Assembly: GCA_014381305.1 (NCBI GenBank)
Contig: JACNLW010000049.1
Location: 1-41,568, forward strand
Source of the DNA: Planctomycetota bacterium
GTDB taxonomy: Bacteria; Planctomycetota; Phycisphaerae; Phycisphaerales; SM1A02
Reading direction: 5' to 3'
DNA length: 41,568 bases
Shown here: positions 7,174 through 15,871 of the stretch, one piece after another
How the letters are laid out: every line of letters begins with the position of its first letter
Numbering within the stretch: position 1 is the first letter of the stretch
Translations under genes and position numbers: made by a program
Notes under the pieces: model-generated
Told to the model about the DNA's origin: nothing
The model's database searches: none
The model's input: only the letters and a program-made list of their open reading frames with translations

Positions 7174-8107
7174 CAGTCACCTCTGTTGGCGTGATACGTC
7201 CAGCAATTTTCGGCGCTTGTGCAGAAGTGTCAAATGTTGCGACTCTACGGGCAAGCTCAGCGGCCCTGCCATTTCCAACCGGATGCACCTCCACCAATGG
7301 TGCAGCCGGCGAGTAAATCTCTTCAAGCCAATCAACAAGTGCAACGAAATCCTTTTCTGCATCACAACCAGGAGAAAATTCTACTACTGGCTGGCCAAAA
7401 CTTGCTGCTTCACGCAATGTTTCATGATCTCGAATCACTACTGGTGCAACTTCGTCACCAAAAGATTCGCGTAGTTTTTCCAATAATTTTTTAGCAAGTG
7501 GAGATGGGCGATGAATCGATGGAAGGATGCGCGTTTTGATCGGTTTTCCAATTCTTGCAATCAACGCTTCAATTGTTTTCCGTTGTCTCCGAGCACCTCG
7601 AAGAGAAAAATAACCAGTTTCGACCGGAACGATTGCTTCAGTCGCAGCGCGGAGTGCGTTATACGTGAGAAGCCCAATGTTTGGAGGGCAATCAATGACG
7701 CAACGATCAAACGAACCATCTAAGTGATGGAGCAAACTTTCCAACCTTCGATCCTTGTCGGGCATCGCATGCAGTCCACCTCCAGCGGCTTCAATCGCTG
7801 TGAGCATCATCGTGGATGGAGCAAGATGTAAATTTTTCGTAACTTGCCAGAGGAATTCGTCCTTATCGAGGGTTTCATCATGCGGAGCCAAGAGGGCATC
7901 CCCGATGCTCATTTGTATTTGCTCTTCAGGAACGCCAAGCCCAGCAGCACAGTGTGATTGAGGGTCTAGATCGACAAGTAGGGTCCGAAGCCCCCGACTC
8001 GCAAAGACGGCAGCAACATTTATAGAGGTAGTTGTTTTCCCACAACCACCCTTCTGATTCACAATAGCAATAGTACGCACAGTAAAAATCCTCTCATGTG
8101 GGTTCAT
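7157..8107 (-). CDS. ParA/Soj-family ATPase
   Basis: A 316-residue ParA-type Walker ATPase. Deviant Walker A KGGCGKTTT lies at residues 19-27 with both signature lysines; LLVDLDPQSH (Walker A-prime) and RCVIDCPPNIGLLTYNALRA (Walker B) follow in order. ParA proteins dimerise with ATP on DNA and move or position chromosomes, plasmids, flagella or other cargo. No ParB gene or parS-like repeat is present in the window; the next gene is a P-loop-less relative instead, which argues for positioning of another cargo. An alternative GTG start at 8080, with GAGAGG upstream, would give the more typical MRTIAIVNQKGG beginning. Confidence 0.88.
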   Translation of the reverse strand: MNPHERIFTVRTIAIVNQKGGCGKTTTSINVAAVFASRGLRTLLVDLDPQSHCAAGLGVPEEQIQMSIGDALLAPHDETLDKDEFLWQVTKNLHLAPSTMMLTAIEAAGGGLHAMPDKDRRLESLLHHLDGSFDRCVIDCPPNIGLLTYNALRAATEAIVPVETGYFSLRGARRQRKTIEALIARIGKPIKTRILPSIHRPSPLAKKLLEKLRESFGDEVAPVVIRDHETLREAASFGQPVVEFSPGCDAEKDFVALVDWLEEIYSPAAPLVEVHPVGNGRAAELARRVATFDTSAQAPKIAGRITPTEVTDGSEL

Positions 8108-8162
8108 CCTTGAACTCCAACCCTATCTTTATCGGAACTGAGAACATTTTTTCATGAAAAAC

Positions 8163-8174
8163 AACTCGGAGTCA
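8163..8174. repeat. Single copy of the ACTCGGAGTCAA repeat
   Basis: ACTCGGAGTCAA in the 87-nt gap between parA and aroB is identical to the core of the palindrome family at 26084-26289. One isolated copy, so its reality as a dispersed element is only moderately supported. Confidence 0.4.
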
Positions 8175-8194
8175 ACTTGGTTCTGCGTCAACAA

Positions 8195-9280
8195 TCAGCA
8201 AGCGCCAACTGCCAGCAATGCAAGCGATATCGTCTCGAGATCGACATCCTCTGTGATAACAGCACCGCAATCGCCTTCTGGCAACACGAGCCGCATCTTG
8301 CCATCGCGGTTTTTCTTATCAAGTTGCATCATCGTAATACATTCGGTCGTGGGTATAGCCGTTTGCATTCGCACAGGAAGCCCAAGTTTTGAGAGCACTT
8401 CCCTTGTGCGATCAACGAAACCATCGCGTACCAAACCCAGCGCCTCCGAACAATTTGCAGCGGCCACGAGTCCAATCGAAACTGCTTCGCCATGCAGTAA
8501 TCCCAGTGCAGGCATCGGTTCCATCGCATGCGCAAACGTATGTCCCAAATTCAACAACGCTCGTTCGCCACCCTCTCGCTCATCACGTGAAACAACTTTT
8601 GCCTTTATCGATGCACTCCGAAATACTAACTCTTCCATCACTTTCAACTCGCAATCTAAAATCGACTCGGCGTTTGCCTCGATAAATGCAAGCAGTGCAG
8701 GATTTCCAAGCATCGCATGCTTTACACATTCAGCAAGACCACATCGCAACTGTCTCGCATCAAGTGATTGCAACATCTGAACATCTGCAATCACTTTCTT
8801 GGGCTGCCAAAACGCACCAGCCAAATTCTTTCCTAAAATTTCTGATCCATCGCTGCGCGTTCGTGTTGTATTCACCCCTGTTTTGCCACCGATCGATGCA
8901 TCGACCATTGCCAACAACGTTGTGGGCACTTGAATGAGCGGCACACCCCGCATAAAGGTCGCAGCTGCAAAGCCACCAACATCGCCTACGATTCCACCAC
9001 CAACTGCGACTAGCGTCGTTGCGCGGTCATGCCCTGCATCGAGCATTGCATCCCAAATTTTCTCTACTGATCCCATCATTTTGTTTGTTTCGGAGGCAAA
9101 CATGGTCATCAACGAACGTTCATCGTCAACCGAAAGGGTGTCTCCTAGCAGCGGCATTACATTGTCATCTACTACGAACATCGCGCGACCTTGAACATCA
9201 CAGAGCATTTCTTTTAAGATACAACACCCTATTTGCATCTCATACGATCGATCACCAAGTTCTATCTGCACGCAATTCAT
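8195..9280 (-). CDS. aroB: 3-dehydroquinate synthase
   Basis: A 361-residue enzyme converting DAHP to 3-dehydroquinate, the second step of the shikimate pathway. NAD-binding GGGIVGD lies at residues 94-100, the VPTTLLAMVDASIGGKTGVN block at 118-137, and the metal ligands E184 (LAECVKHAM), H247 (NLGHTFAHA) and H263 (LHGEAVSIG) are intact. A short insertion after GVN (about 138-150, TTRTRSDGSEI) lengthens a loop that is shorter in most homologues. The ATG at 9280 overlaps the stop of the upstream membrane-protein gene as ATGA, so the two are co-translated. Acts in the cytoplasm. Confidence 0.95.
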   Translation of the reverse strand: MNCVQIELGDRSYEMQIGCCILKEMLCDVQGRAMFVVDDNVMPLLGDTLSVDDERSLMTMFASETNKMMGSVEKIWDAMLDAGHDRATTLVAVGGGIVGDVGGFAAATFMRGVPLIQVPTTLLAMVDASIGGKTGVNTTRTRSDGSEILGKNLAGAFWQPKKVIADVQMLQSLDARQLRCGLAECVKHAMLGNPALLAFIEANAESILDCELKVMEELVFRSASIKAKVVSRDEREGGERALLNLGHTFAHAMEPMPALGLLHGEAVSIGLVAAANCSEALGLVRDGFVDRTREVLSKLGLPVRMQTAIPTTECITMMQLDKKNRDGKMRLVLPEGDCGAVITEDVDLETISLALLAVGAC

Positions 9281-10008
9281 GTTAGTTCTTCGGCACTTTC
9301 GTGTAATAAAGCCAATGCGTCTGCTGGATCTTCCGGAAGATCCATCGAGGCATCGTCTACAGCATCGATCACTTCATCCATGTGTAGCAACACATCACGA
9401 ACTTGTAATCGTTGGTTTGTTTTTTTCCGGCTCAACAAAAAAACAACCAGTGCTCCAGCAACCACGACAGGCACAAACAAGAGTTGGAGTGGAATGCTTT
9501 TTCCAAAACCACTGCTCTCTACTGCACTGCTCGACGTTACAAATGTTGCAAACGATCGAACTTGTCCATCACGACCAGTGAGATCAACACGCTTATAAAA
9601 CCGAGCTCTGGCAACAATGTCCGCCTTCGCAGAGATATCACTTTCACCGACAACGTATAACACGAACGGTGTCCCCGATGTATCACGAACGAACCATTCC
9701 CCAACGTATTCCCAAGGTGGCGGCGCGGCCGATTGTTGTTCAATCACGCCAGCAATTGCCAATTCATTGCCGCGATAGGTCGCTGGATCCTTCACCAAAT
9801 CCAAGAAAACCGCTGGGTTTACCGAACCTGCTTTTTCTTCAGAACTAGCCGCCCAACCCATTGCATTTTCGACCAAAACAGCAAATCCATCGTCCAATGA
9901 ATCACGTCCATCGACGGCAAATGTGAGTCTTGCAGCCTCATTTTCCTCAATGGGTGGAAAATTTGCTCCAAATATGCAAAAAAGTAAAAAAATATGCATG
10001 GGGACCAT
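9277..10008 (-). CDS. Membrane protein of unknown function upstream of aroB
   Basis: A 243-residue protein with an N-terminal hydrophobic signal-like segment (MHIFLLFCIFGANF), a soluble domain of about 140 residues, one clear membrane segment at about 171-192 (LLFVPVVVAGALVVFLLS), a basic stop-transfer RKKTNQR, and an acidic C-terminal tail. The domain includes YRGNELAIAGVIEQQS and GTPFVLYVV, an OB-fold-like pattern of strands, but no family is recognised. Translation is coupled to aroB by an ATGA overlap, though a link to aromatic synthesis is not evident. The first ATG (10008) or the one three codons later may be used. Confidence 0.6.
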   Translation of the reverse strand: MVPMHIFLLFCIFGANFPPIEENEAARLTFAVDGRDSLDDGFAVLVENAMGWAASSEEKAGSVNPAVFLDLVKDPATYRGNELAIAGVIEQQSAAPPPWEYVGEWFVRDTSGTPFVLYVVGESDISAKADIVARARFYKRVDLTGRDGQVRSFATFVTSSSAVESSGFGKSIPLQLLFVPVVVAGALVVFLLSRKKTNQRLQVRDVLLHMDEVIDAVDDASMDLPEDPADALALLHESAEELT

Positions 10009-10068
10009 AGATTTGAGCAGGATACACGCAGCACCAAATGCGTGGCTGCGGTATCATTCTCCGCCTTA

Positions 10069-10142
10069 GGTCCCATCGTCTAGTCAGGTCAGGACACCAG
10101 GTTTTCATCCTGGGAACAGGGGTTCGAATCCCCTTGGGATCA
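10069..10142 (+). tRNA. tRNA-Glu (UUC)
   Basis: A complete cloverleaf. Acceptor GGTCCCA (10069-10075) pairs with TGGGATC (10135-10141) with one G-U; the D arm GTCTAG...AGGAC, anticodon stem CCAGG/CCTGG with TTC in the loop, and T arm AGGGG-TTCGAAT-CCCCT are all as in bacterial tRNA-Glu. The discriminator is A10142; CCA is not encoded, so a CCA-adding enzyme is needed. A weak -10, TATCAT, lies near 10051-10056. Confidence 0.96.
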
Positions 10143-10152
10143 CTTCAATAGG

Positions 10153-10176
10153 GCACTCTTCTCCCTTGAAGGGTGC
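10153..10176 (+). terminator. Hairpin after tRNA-Glu
   Basis: GCACTCTTC at 10153-10161 pairs with GAAGGGTGC at 10168-10176 (9 bp, one G-U), loop of 6. It sits 10 nt after the tRNA. No T-run follows, so it may be a processing or attenuating structure rather than a true terminator. Confidence 0.35.
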
Positions 10177-10218
10177 AAATATACCAAATCGCTGAGGCCG
10201 CGAACGAGGATCTACACA

Positions 10219-10842
10219 ATGCTATTTTCTCTCCCAATTCTTGCTCTGTCGTTCGCAGCAACGACGCAAGTAGAATTACAACAGGTGCAACTTGAACCGA
10301 CGCTACTTTCGGCTATCACTCTATCTCAGCCAAGCGAACCAGAAAAAATTGAAGAACCGATCTCTACCCAGTGGGGACAAGAGGGATCTTGGCGATGGGG
10401 AATCCATGGAGGGTATGCGGAGGGCATGACCCATCATGACAATGAAATCATTCTTCTGGGTGTCGAGTTCGATTATTTTATTGCAGACCAACTTAGTCTT
10501 GACATTGGATTGAATCTGCTTGACATCACACAAACTGGTGGCAACACAGACGGATTCAATGCGACGCTTCAACTTCGTTGGCATGCAATTGCTGAGAAAG
10601 AGTGGTCCTTCTTTATAGAAGGTGGTGCAGGTTTATTGTTTACAGAAGACAACGTCCCATCTGATGGATCAGATTTTAACTTCACTCCACAAGTGGGGTT
10701 AGGTTTCACATTTGATGCTAGTGATTCTGCGCGATGGCTCATTGGTTTGCGTTGGCATCACATTTCCAATGCAAACACATATCGATCAAACCCCGGCCGT
10801 GACAGTCTTATGTTGTGGGCGGGAATGACGTTCCCTTTTTAA
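10219..10842 (+). CDS. PagL-like lipid A 3-O-deacylase (acyloxyacyl hydrolase family)
   Basis: A 207-residue outer-membrane beta-barrel protein: signal peptide at residues 1-14, then alternating hydrophobic strands ending in MLWAGMTFPF with a terminal Phe. The PagL active-site block is present as RWHHISNANTYRSNPGRDS, giving H181 and S183 of the H-x-S-N motif. At the position of the catalytic Glu (14 residues after the His) this protein has D195. PagL enzymes remove a 3-O-acyl chain from lipid A at the outer membrane. A Shine-Dalgarno GAGGA precedes the ATG by about 9 nt. The gene is convergent with fabF; their stops abut at 10842/10843. Lipid A as the substrate is inferred from the family. 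Confidence 0.75.
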   Translation: MLFSLPILALSFAATTQVELQQVQLEPTLLSAITLSQPSEPEKIEEPISTQWGQEGSWRWGIHGGYAEGMTHHDNEIILLGVEFDYFIADQLSLDIGLNLLDITQTGGNTDGFNATLQLRWHAIAEKEWSFFIEGGAGLLFTEDNVPSDGSDFNFTPQVGLGFTFDASDSARWLIGLRWHHISNANTYRSNPGRDSLMLWAGMTFPF

Positions 10843-12093
10843 CTATATTTTTTTGAACGCCAACGAAACGTTGTGTCCACCGAAACCAAAAGAATTATTC
10901 AATGCAAATTCAATTGGACGTTCTTGTGGTTCATTTGCAACAAAATCTAAATCAAAACCCTCGTCGAGATTGTCTAGATTGATTGTTGGTGGCAGCACTC
11001 CATTTTTCAGTGCAAGAATCACTGCAATCGATTCAATTCCACCAGCTGCACCAAGCATATGACCAGTGCATGATTTTGTAGAACTCATCGCTAAGTTGTA
11101 TGCATGATCACCAAACAATGTTTTGACTGCAGCCACTTCCGCTGCATCGCCAAGCGGCGTTGATGTGCCATGTGCATTGATGTATCCGATTTGCGAATGA
11201 TCTATTCCTGCATGCGAAATCGCTGCTGACATTGCTGCTTTTGCACCTGTTCCCTCGGAATCTGGTGCTGCAATGTGGCCAGCATCTCCAGTAATGCCGA
11301 ATCCAACGACTTCCGCAAGAATATCCGCACCGCGTGCTTTGGCGTGCTCATACTCCTCAACTGCAAGCACTGCAGCCCCTTCTGAGAGCACAAATCCGTC
11401 GCGATCCTTATCGAATGGTCGTGATGCTTTTGTTGGTTCATCGTTTCGAGTAGACAGTGCTTTCATTGCAGTAAACGAAGCGACGCACACTGGCGTTACC
11501 GCAGCTTCAGCACCACCGGCAAGCACAAAATCTGCCATACCAGTCGATATAAATGTATATGCTTCGGCGATTGCATGACCGCCAGTTGCACACGCAGTTG
11601 CAACGGCAGAGTTCACGCCGCGAAGGTTGTATGCAATGGATACATTCCCTGCGCACGCATTTACCATTAAACGAGGGACTGTAAAGGGACTCAACCGACG
11701 TGGACCCCGTTCGCGAAGCACGTGTGCAAAGTGCTCAATAGTTGCGATTCCCCCAACACCTGAGCCGATCGAAACTCCGCGGCGATATGGATCACCGTTT
11801 TCCCAATCAAGACCGCTGTGTGCCATTGCTTCCTTGGCTGCAAAAACACCCAATTGAGAAAAACGGTCCATTCGTTTAATTGAGGCTCGATCAAGATGAT
11901 CGACTGGGTCCCAATCATGAATTTCGCCCGCAATTTTCGCTGGCCATTGATCATCTTGTTCAAAGGCTGTAATTGGACCAATGCCGGACTTCCCTGCGAG
12001 TAGGGCTGCCCATGTGTCAGAAACATTGTGACCAATATTGGTCACAGCCCCAAGACCAGTTATGACAACACGCCGGTTAGAAAGATCAGTCAC
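10843..12093 (-). CDS. fabF: Beta-ketoacyl-ACP synthase II
   Basis: A 416-residue condensing enzyme of fatty acid elongation. The catalytic triad is intact: C168 in ATACATGGH, H308 in INAHGTSTPLGD and H345 in KSCTGHMLGAAGG. The length and the N-terminal RRVVITGLGAVTNIG are those of FabF. It joins malonyl-ACP to acyl-ACP in the cytoplasm. The start is a GTG at 12093, 13 nt after the acpP stop, with no strong Shine-Dalgarno, which may set its level below acpP. It is the last gene of the cluster that begins at rpmF. Confidence 0.95.
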   Translation of the reverse strand: MTDLSNRRVVITGLGAVTNIGHNVSDTWAALLAGKSGIGPITAFEQDDQWPAKIAGEIHDWDPVDHLDRASIKRMDRFSQLGVFAAKEAMAHSGLDWENGDPYRRGVSIGSGVGGIATIEHFAHVLRERGPRRLSPFTVPRLMVNACAGNVSIAYNLRGVNSAVATACATGGHAIAEAYTFISTGMADFVLAGGAEAAVTPVCVASFTAMKALSTRNDEPTKASRPFDKDRDGFVLSEGAAVLAVEEYEHAKARGADILAEVVGFGITGDAGHIAAPDSEGTGAKAAMSAAISHAGIDHSQIGYINAHGTSTPLGDAAEVAAVKTLFGDHAYNLAMSSTKSCTGHMLGAAGGIESIAVILALKNGVLPPTINLDNLDEGFDLDFVANEPQERPIEFALNNSFGFGGHNVSLAFKKI

Positions 12094-12106
12094 TGTTCTG
12101 CTTTAC

Positions 12107-12364
12107 TCAGTCAGTTGCTTCAGTTGCATCAACAATAAAATCTACTGCGCTGCCAACTGTTTGGATTTTTTCGGCTTCATCGTCTGGGATCGAAGTTGAA
12201 AATGCATCTTCAAGTTCCATCACAAGTTCAACAGTATCAAGACTATCTGCATTGAGATCATTTGCAAAACTAGATGAGAGTGAAACTTCTGCTTTATCAA
12301 CACCAAGTTGGGTTGAGACGATGTCTACTACTTTTGCTTCGACTTCTGCTTTTGTCATTGTCAT
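12107..12364 (-). CDS. acpP: Acyl carrier protein
   Basis: An 85-residue acidic protein with the phosphopantetheine attachment motif [14 protein letters not shown], attachment Ser41. It carries the growing acyl chain for FabD, FabG, FabF and FabH, all encoded nearby. AGGAGAA 7 nt before the ATG at 12364 gives a strong ribosome site, as expected for an abundant protein. A second ATG two codons downstream is possible. The 84-nt gap to fabG holds only this leader. Confidence 0.96.
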   Translation of the reverse strand: MTMTKAEVEAKVVDIVSTQLGVDKAEVSLSSSFANDLNADSLDTVELVMELEDAFSTSIPDDEAEKIQTVGSAVDFIVDATEATD

Positions 12365-12448
12365 TTGTAGGTTCTCCTTAATTTCCTTCGCGTCATTGCT
12401 TGGGAGTGCGGATTATATCGGATAATAAATTGCAGGTGGCGCCGCCTT

Positions 12449-13195
12449 TTAACAGGTGAGACCACCATCAACAACGAGGACTTGACCGGTCACATATCCG
12501 CCGCCATCTGAGGCGAGAAATGAGACCGCTGAGGCGATTTCTTCTGGCTGACCATATCTGCGAAGGGGAACAGATTTTTCGACACCTTTGCGAATTTCCT
12601 CGCCAAGGGCTGCCGTCATGTCCGTCTCAATAAATCCGGGTGCAATCGCATTTGCTGTAATTCCCTTTGATCCAAACTCTTTTGCGATCGTCTTGGTCAA
12701 TCCAACGAGCCCAGACTTCGCCGCAGCATAATTCGCTTGCCCCGCATTTCCACTTAGACCAGTCACCGAAGTAATATTGATGATTCGACCAAACCGCCCT
12801 CGCATCATTGGACGTGCGGCCGCTCTGCACCCTTCGAACACTGAACGAAGGTTTACATTGATCACATCTTCAAAATCCTCGTCGGACATGCGTAACATGA
12901 GACCATCGCGAGTCATACCCGCATTGTTGACAAGCACATCAATTCGACCAAGATCTGCATACAACGTATCGATCAGTGCACCAAAATCGCCACGCTGTGC
13001 GAGGTCACAAACGTGCGTGCTTGCAATACCACCATCTGCTTCTATTTCTTTTTGCACAAGAGAAAGTTTTTCTGCGTCGCGTGCAACAAGTGCGACATGA
13101 AAACCATCGCTTGCAAGTTTCGTTGCGATTGCTCGACCGATGCCACGACTTGCGCCTGTGACAATTGCTACTTGTTGTGATGTGTCATTTGACAT
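12449..13195 (-). CDS. fabG: 3-oxoacyl-ACP reductase
   Basis: A 248-residue short-chain dehydrogenase/reductase. It has the cofactor motif TGASRGIG at residues 13-20, NNAG at 90-93, and the catalytic Ser143, Tyr156 and Lys160 (ITSVTG, NYAAAKSG). It reduces 3-oxoacyl-ACP with NADPH in each elongation round. The assignment as FabG rather than another SDR rests on position between fabD and acpP and on the C-terminal VTGQVLVVDGGLTC. A 23-nt gap separates it from the upstream lipoprotein gene. Confidence 0.94.
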   Translation of the reverse strand: MSNDTSQQVAIVTGASRGIGRAIATKLASDGFHVALVARDAEKLSLVQKEIEADGGIASTHVCDLAQRGDFGALIDTLYADLGRIDVLVNNAGMTRDGLMLRMSDEDFEDVINVNLRSVFEGCRAAARPMMRGRFGRIINITSVTGLSGNAGQANYAAAKSGLVGLTKTIAKEFGSKGITANAIAPGFIETDMTAALGEEIRKGVEKSVPLRRYGQPEEIASAVSFLASDGGGYVTGQVLVVDGGLTC

Positions 13196-13218
13196 TCTTG
13201 CGTATCCGTTGATTCAAA

Positions 13219-13974
13219 TTATGGCGTCATTGGGCCGGGTCCGCCGGGCGTCTTTGGACCTGGATTTGGATTCCCGGGCATACTTGGTGGCCCGCCGGGC
13301 TTGTTTGGTGAACCTCCACCACTCGTTGAAGTTGTTCCTTCGCCAGCGAGTTGGTACGAACTTGATTGATCACTATCCCCCGCTTTTGCTAACAATTCAT
13401 CGCGACCTTTAAAGTACGACTTTATCCAATCACCACTGAGTTGATCCATGAGCCCCGGTGGTGATTCAAGTGACGTAAACACAACTGCACCATTCGATTC
13501 TTCGAATGACCAAAGTTGTGGTTGATAGTCCATTCCAATTTCATACACCGCGACAACGCATGATTTTCCTGATGCAAGATCTGAACCAGTTCGAATATCA
13601 ACACGTGTCACACTGTTTAACGTCTCAGAAAGGTTTGTAGCATCAGCAAGGGTTCCAAGTTCTAGTTGATCCGCAGGTGATAACATCGGGCGAAGGAGCG
13701 CGTGATCGTTTTGTAAAAATGCAGTAAAGAAACGAAAAATTGCCTCGCGTTCAGCATTTGATTCAGAATTTTCTTCGTCAGTCCAAACAATTCGAACGTC
13801 TGCATTCACTTCGCTTGCAACATCAGAGAGATTTTTTTTCGGCGGTACTTTTGGTGCTTTTGGTTGTGCTTTCACTACTGGCTTTGTTTCAACTACTTCT
13901 TCTTCTCCCCCGCAGCCAGAGAGAACGATCGTTGCACACAACATTGTTACAGTTAAAATTTTATGGTTCATCAT
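13219..13974 (-). CDS. Predicted lipoprotein inserted in the fab cluster
   Basis: A 251-residue protein with a signal peptide and lipobox LSGC (Cys21), then an acidic/Pro/Lys linker (about 24-50), a globular part of about 150 residues, and a Gly/Pro-rich, probably disordered C-terminal tail of about 35 residues with repeated GGP and NPG triplets. The globular part has a helix-strand pattern like small ligand-binding lipoproteins, but no family is recognised. The start overlaps the fabD stop by 14 nt, so it is translated with the fatty-acid genes. Its presence between fabD and fabG is unusual; it may connect lipid synthesis to the envelope, but no function is shown. Confidence 0.65.
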   Translation of the reverse strand: MMNHKILTVTMLCATIVLSGCGGEEEVVETKPVVKAQPKAPKVPPKKNLSDVASEVNADVRIVWTDEENSESNAEREAIFRFFTAFLQNDHALLRPMLSPADQLELGTLADATNLSETLNSVTRVDIRTGSDLASGKSCVVAVYEIGMDYQPQLWSFEESNGAVVFTSLESPPGLMDQLSGDWIKSYFKGRDELLAKAGDSDQSSSYQLAGEGTTSTSGGGSPNKPGGPPSMPGNPNPGPKTPGGPGPMTP

Positions 13975-14872
13975 GGCTTTGCACCTTCAATTGTCTATCT
14001 ATTCGTCGCATAAGACCTCGAAGAACACTTCCGGGGCCAAGTTCGTGCCAAACACCATCATACTCTGTCGCCATCGCAGCGCACTGTTCTGACCAGCGAA
14101 CTGATCCGGTAATTTGGTCAACGAGTCGATCGGAAACTTCACCATCTATATGCACTTTTGCTGTCACATTTGACCACACTGGGATAGTGGAATCACGCAG
14201 GGTTGCTGCGGCGAGTGCCTCTCGCATCCCCTCTGCAGCTGGCTGCATAAATGGTGAGTGGAAAGCGCCAGCGACGGAAAGTCGTGTTGCTCGAACACCT
14301 CGGTCGCTTGCACGCTCGGCGACTCGCTCGCACGCTGCAACCGAACCACTTAACACGATTTGCCCAGTTGCATTGAAGTTTGCTGGCACAAGAATATCTT
14401 CACCACGTGCTTCTTCGCAAAGTGCAAGAATTGTTTCATCATCGCCCATAACAGCAACCATTGTTGAAGGTGACGTTTCGGCTGCTTCTTGCATCAACTT
14501 CCCACGTTGCGCTACAAGTCTCAAGCCTTCAGCAAATGAAAACACACCCGCAATATGTAACGCAGAATATTCACCAAGGGAAAGTCCGCCTGTTGCAATC
14601 ACATTATTGACTTCACCTTGTTCTTGAAGACCGTGCCAGCTCGCAATTGAAGTTGTATAAATAGCAGGTTGAGAAACATTTGTTTGGTTGATTGTTCCTT
14701 CTGGATCTTCAAAACAAATTTCAGAAAGGGGTCGACCTAATGTGTCGCCAAGAACTTCATCTGCCTCTTCAAAAATAGCTTTTGCACCAGAAGATGTGTC
14801 GTACCACGCCTTTCCCATGCCAACTTTTTGTGCGCCTTGACCTGGGCAAAGTAATATAGTTGCGTCAGACAT
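13961..14872 (-). CDS. fabD: Malonyl-CoA:ACP transacylase
   Basis: A 303-residue acyltransferase that loads malonyl groups onto ACP. It has the N-terminal CPGQGAQKVGMG, the nucleophile elbow GGLSLGEYSA with Ser98, and the catalytic His205 in AGAFHSPFM. The residue before the nucleophile is Leu, where the family usually has His (GHSLG); the GxSxG core remains. Length and order match FabD. It starts at 14872, 3 nt after the fabH stop, and its last codons overlap the lipoprotein gene. Confidence 0.94.
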   Translation of the reverse strand: MSDATILLCPGQGAQKVGMGKAWYDTSSGAKAIFEEADEVLGDTLGRPLSEICFEDPEGTINQTNVSQPAIYTTSIASWHGLQEQGEVNNVIATGGLSLGEYSALHIAGVFSFAEGLRLVAQRGKLMQEAAETSPSTMVAVMGDDETILALCEEARGEDILVPANFNATGQIVLSGSVAACERVAERASDRGVRATRLSVAGAFHSPFMQPAAEGMREALAAATLRDSTIPVWSNVTAKVHIDGEVSDRLVDQITGSVRWSEQCAAMATEYDGVWHELGPGSVLRGLMRRIDRQLKVQSHDEP

Positions 14873-14875
14873 TAG

Positions 14876-15871
14876 TCAAAGTCTCCATGCACTACTCGAC
14901 CATGTAAGACCGCCGCCGAAGGCTAGCAGAACGATCGTGTCGCCGTATTTCATTTTTCCCGATTGCCAAAGTTGGTCGAAACATAACGCGGCGGAGCCGC
15001 TTGAGCTATTGCCAAAATGACGAATGTTTTTATATACTTTATCGTCAGAAAGACCAAGTTTTTCCTGTGCCGATTCGATAATACGCATGTTTGATTGATG
15101 ACAAACAAACTGCGTAACATCTTCTGGTTTCAATCCTGTTTCATCTAATAGTTCTTCGGTAATTCTAGTAAAAGTAGAAACAGCAAACTTGTAGACTTCT
15201 TTACCCTGCATTCGAAGCATTCCCAATTTTGTTGTTGCGGTGTCGCCTTCAACAACTTGCGATTCCTTTGATGGTATGTACAGCGCTGGCCACGGGTCAC
15301 CGTTGGCATTCATTTTTTGATAAAAACAACCTCGTTCTGGGTCTTCATCGCGAGTCAAAATTGCAGCCCCTGCTGCGTCACCAAAAAGAATAGAAGTGCC
15401 GCGATCTTTGCGGTCAGTCAATTTACTCATTGCATCACAACCAACAACTGCGATTGTTTTATACTGCCCAGTTCGAATCAAGCAGTCTGCAACATTCATC
15501 GCATAAACAAAACCACAACACGCGGCTACAAGATCAAAAGCTCCAGCGGGTTTTGCATTTACTTCGGCTGCAACGCGGCACGCATTTGACGGACATGTCA
15601 TTTCTGCAGTAACGGTGGAACAAATGATAAGAGACAAATCAGAGCCTTCAAGCCCCGTGTCTGCAAGTGCTGCTTTGAGAGCGCTGCACTGCAATTCAAA
15701 CGTGCCCTCATCGTCACTGCAAATGCGTCGTTCGATGATGCCAGTGCGTTGCTCGATCCATTCAGGATCGACACCATGCTCTTTCGCAAGTTCTTCATTT
15801 CCTAGAATGTACTCAGGGACAGCGGACCCAGTACCCAATACACGTACTCCACAAGGTTTCATCGTGGTCAT
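14876..15871 (-). CDS. fabH: Beta-ketoacyl-ACP synthase III
   Basis: A 331-residue initiating condensing enzyme. It aligns with FabH over its length: catalytic Cys118 in VAACCGF, His258 in VCHQSNMRII and Asn288 in HFGNSSSGS. The residue after the nucleophile is another Cys where AG usually follows, and GNSSSGS replaces the common GNTSAAS; both are mild changes. It condenses a CoA-primed acyl group with malonyl-ACP. ATG at 15871 overlaps the plsX stop as ATGA. Confidence 0.94.
   Translation of the reverse strand: MTTMKPCGVRVLGTGSAVPEYILGNEELAKEHGVDPEWIEQRTGIIERRICSDDEGTFELQCSALKAALADTGLEGSDLSLIICSTVTAEMTCPSNACRVAAEVNAKPAGAFDLVAACCGFVYAMNVADCLIRTGQYKTIAVVGCDAMSKLTDRKDRGTSILFGDAAGAAILTRDEDPERGCFYQKMNANGDPWPALYIPSKESQVVEGDTATTKLGMLRMQGKEVYKFAVSTFTRITEELLDETGLKPEDVTQFVCHQSNMRIIESAQEKLGLSDDKVYKNIRHFGNSSSGSAALCFDQLWQSGKMKYGDTIVLLAFGGGLTWSSSAWRL

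Noticed and set aside
8154-8780. Plus-strand open frame over the aroB region
   Set aside because: It is the antisense shadow of aroB, whose active-site residues are all in the minus frame.
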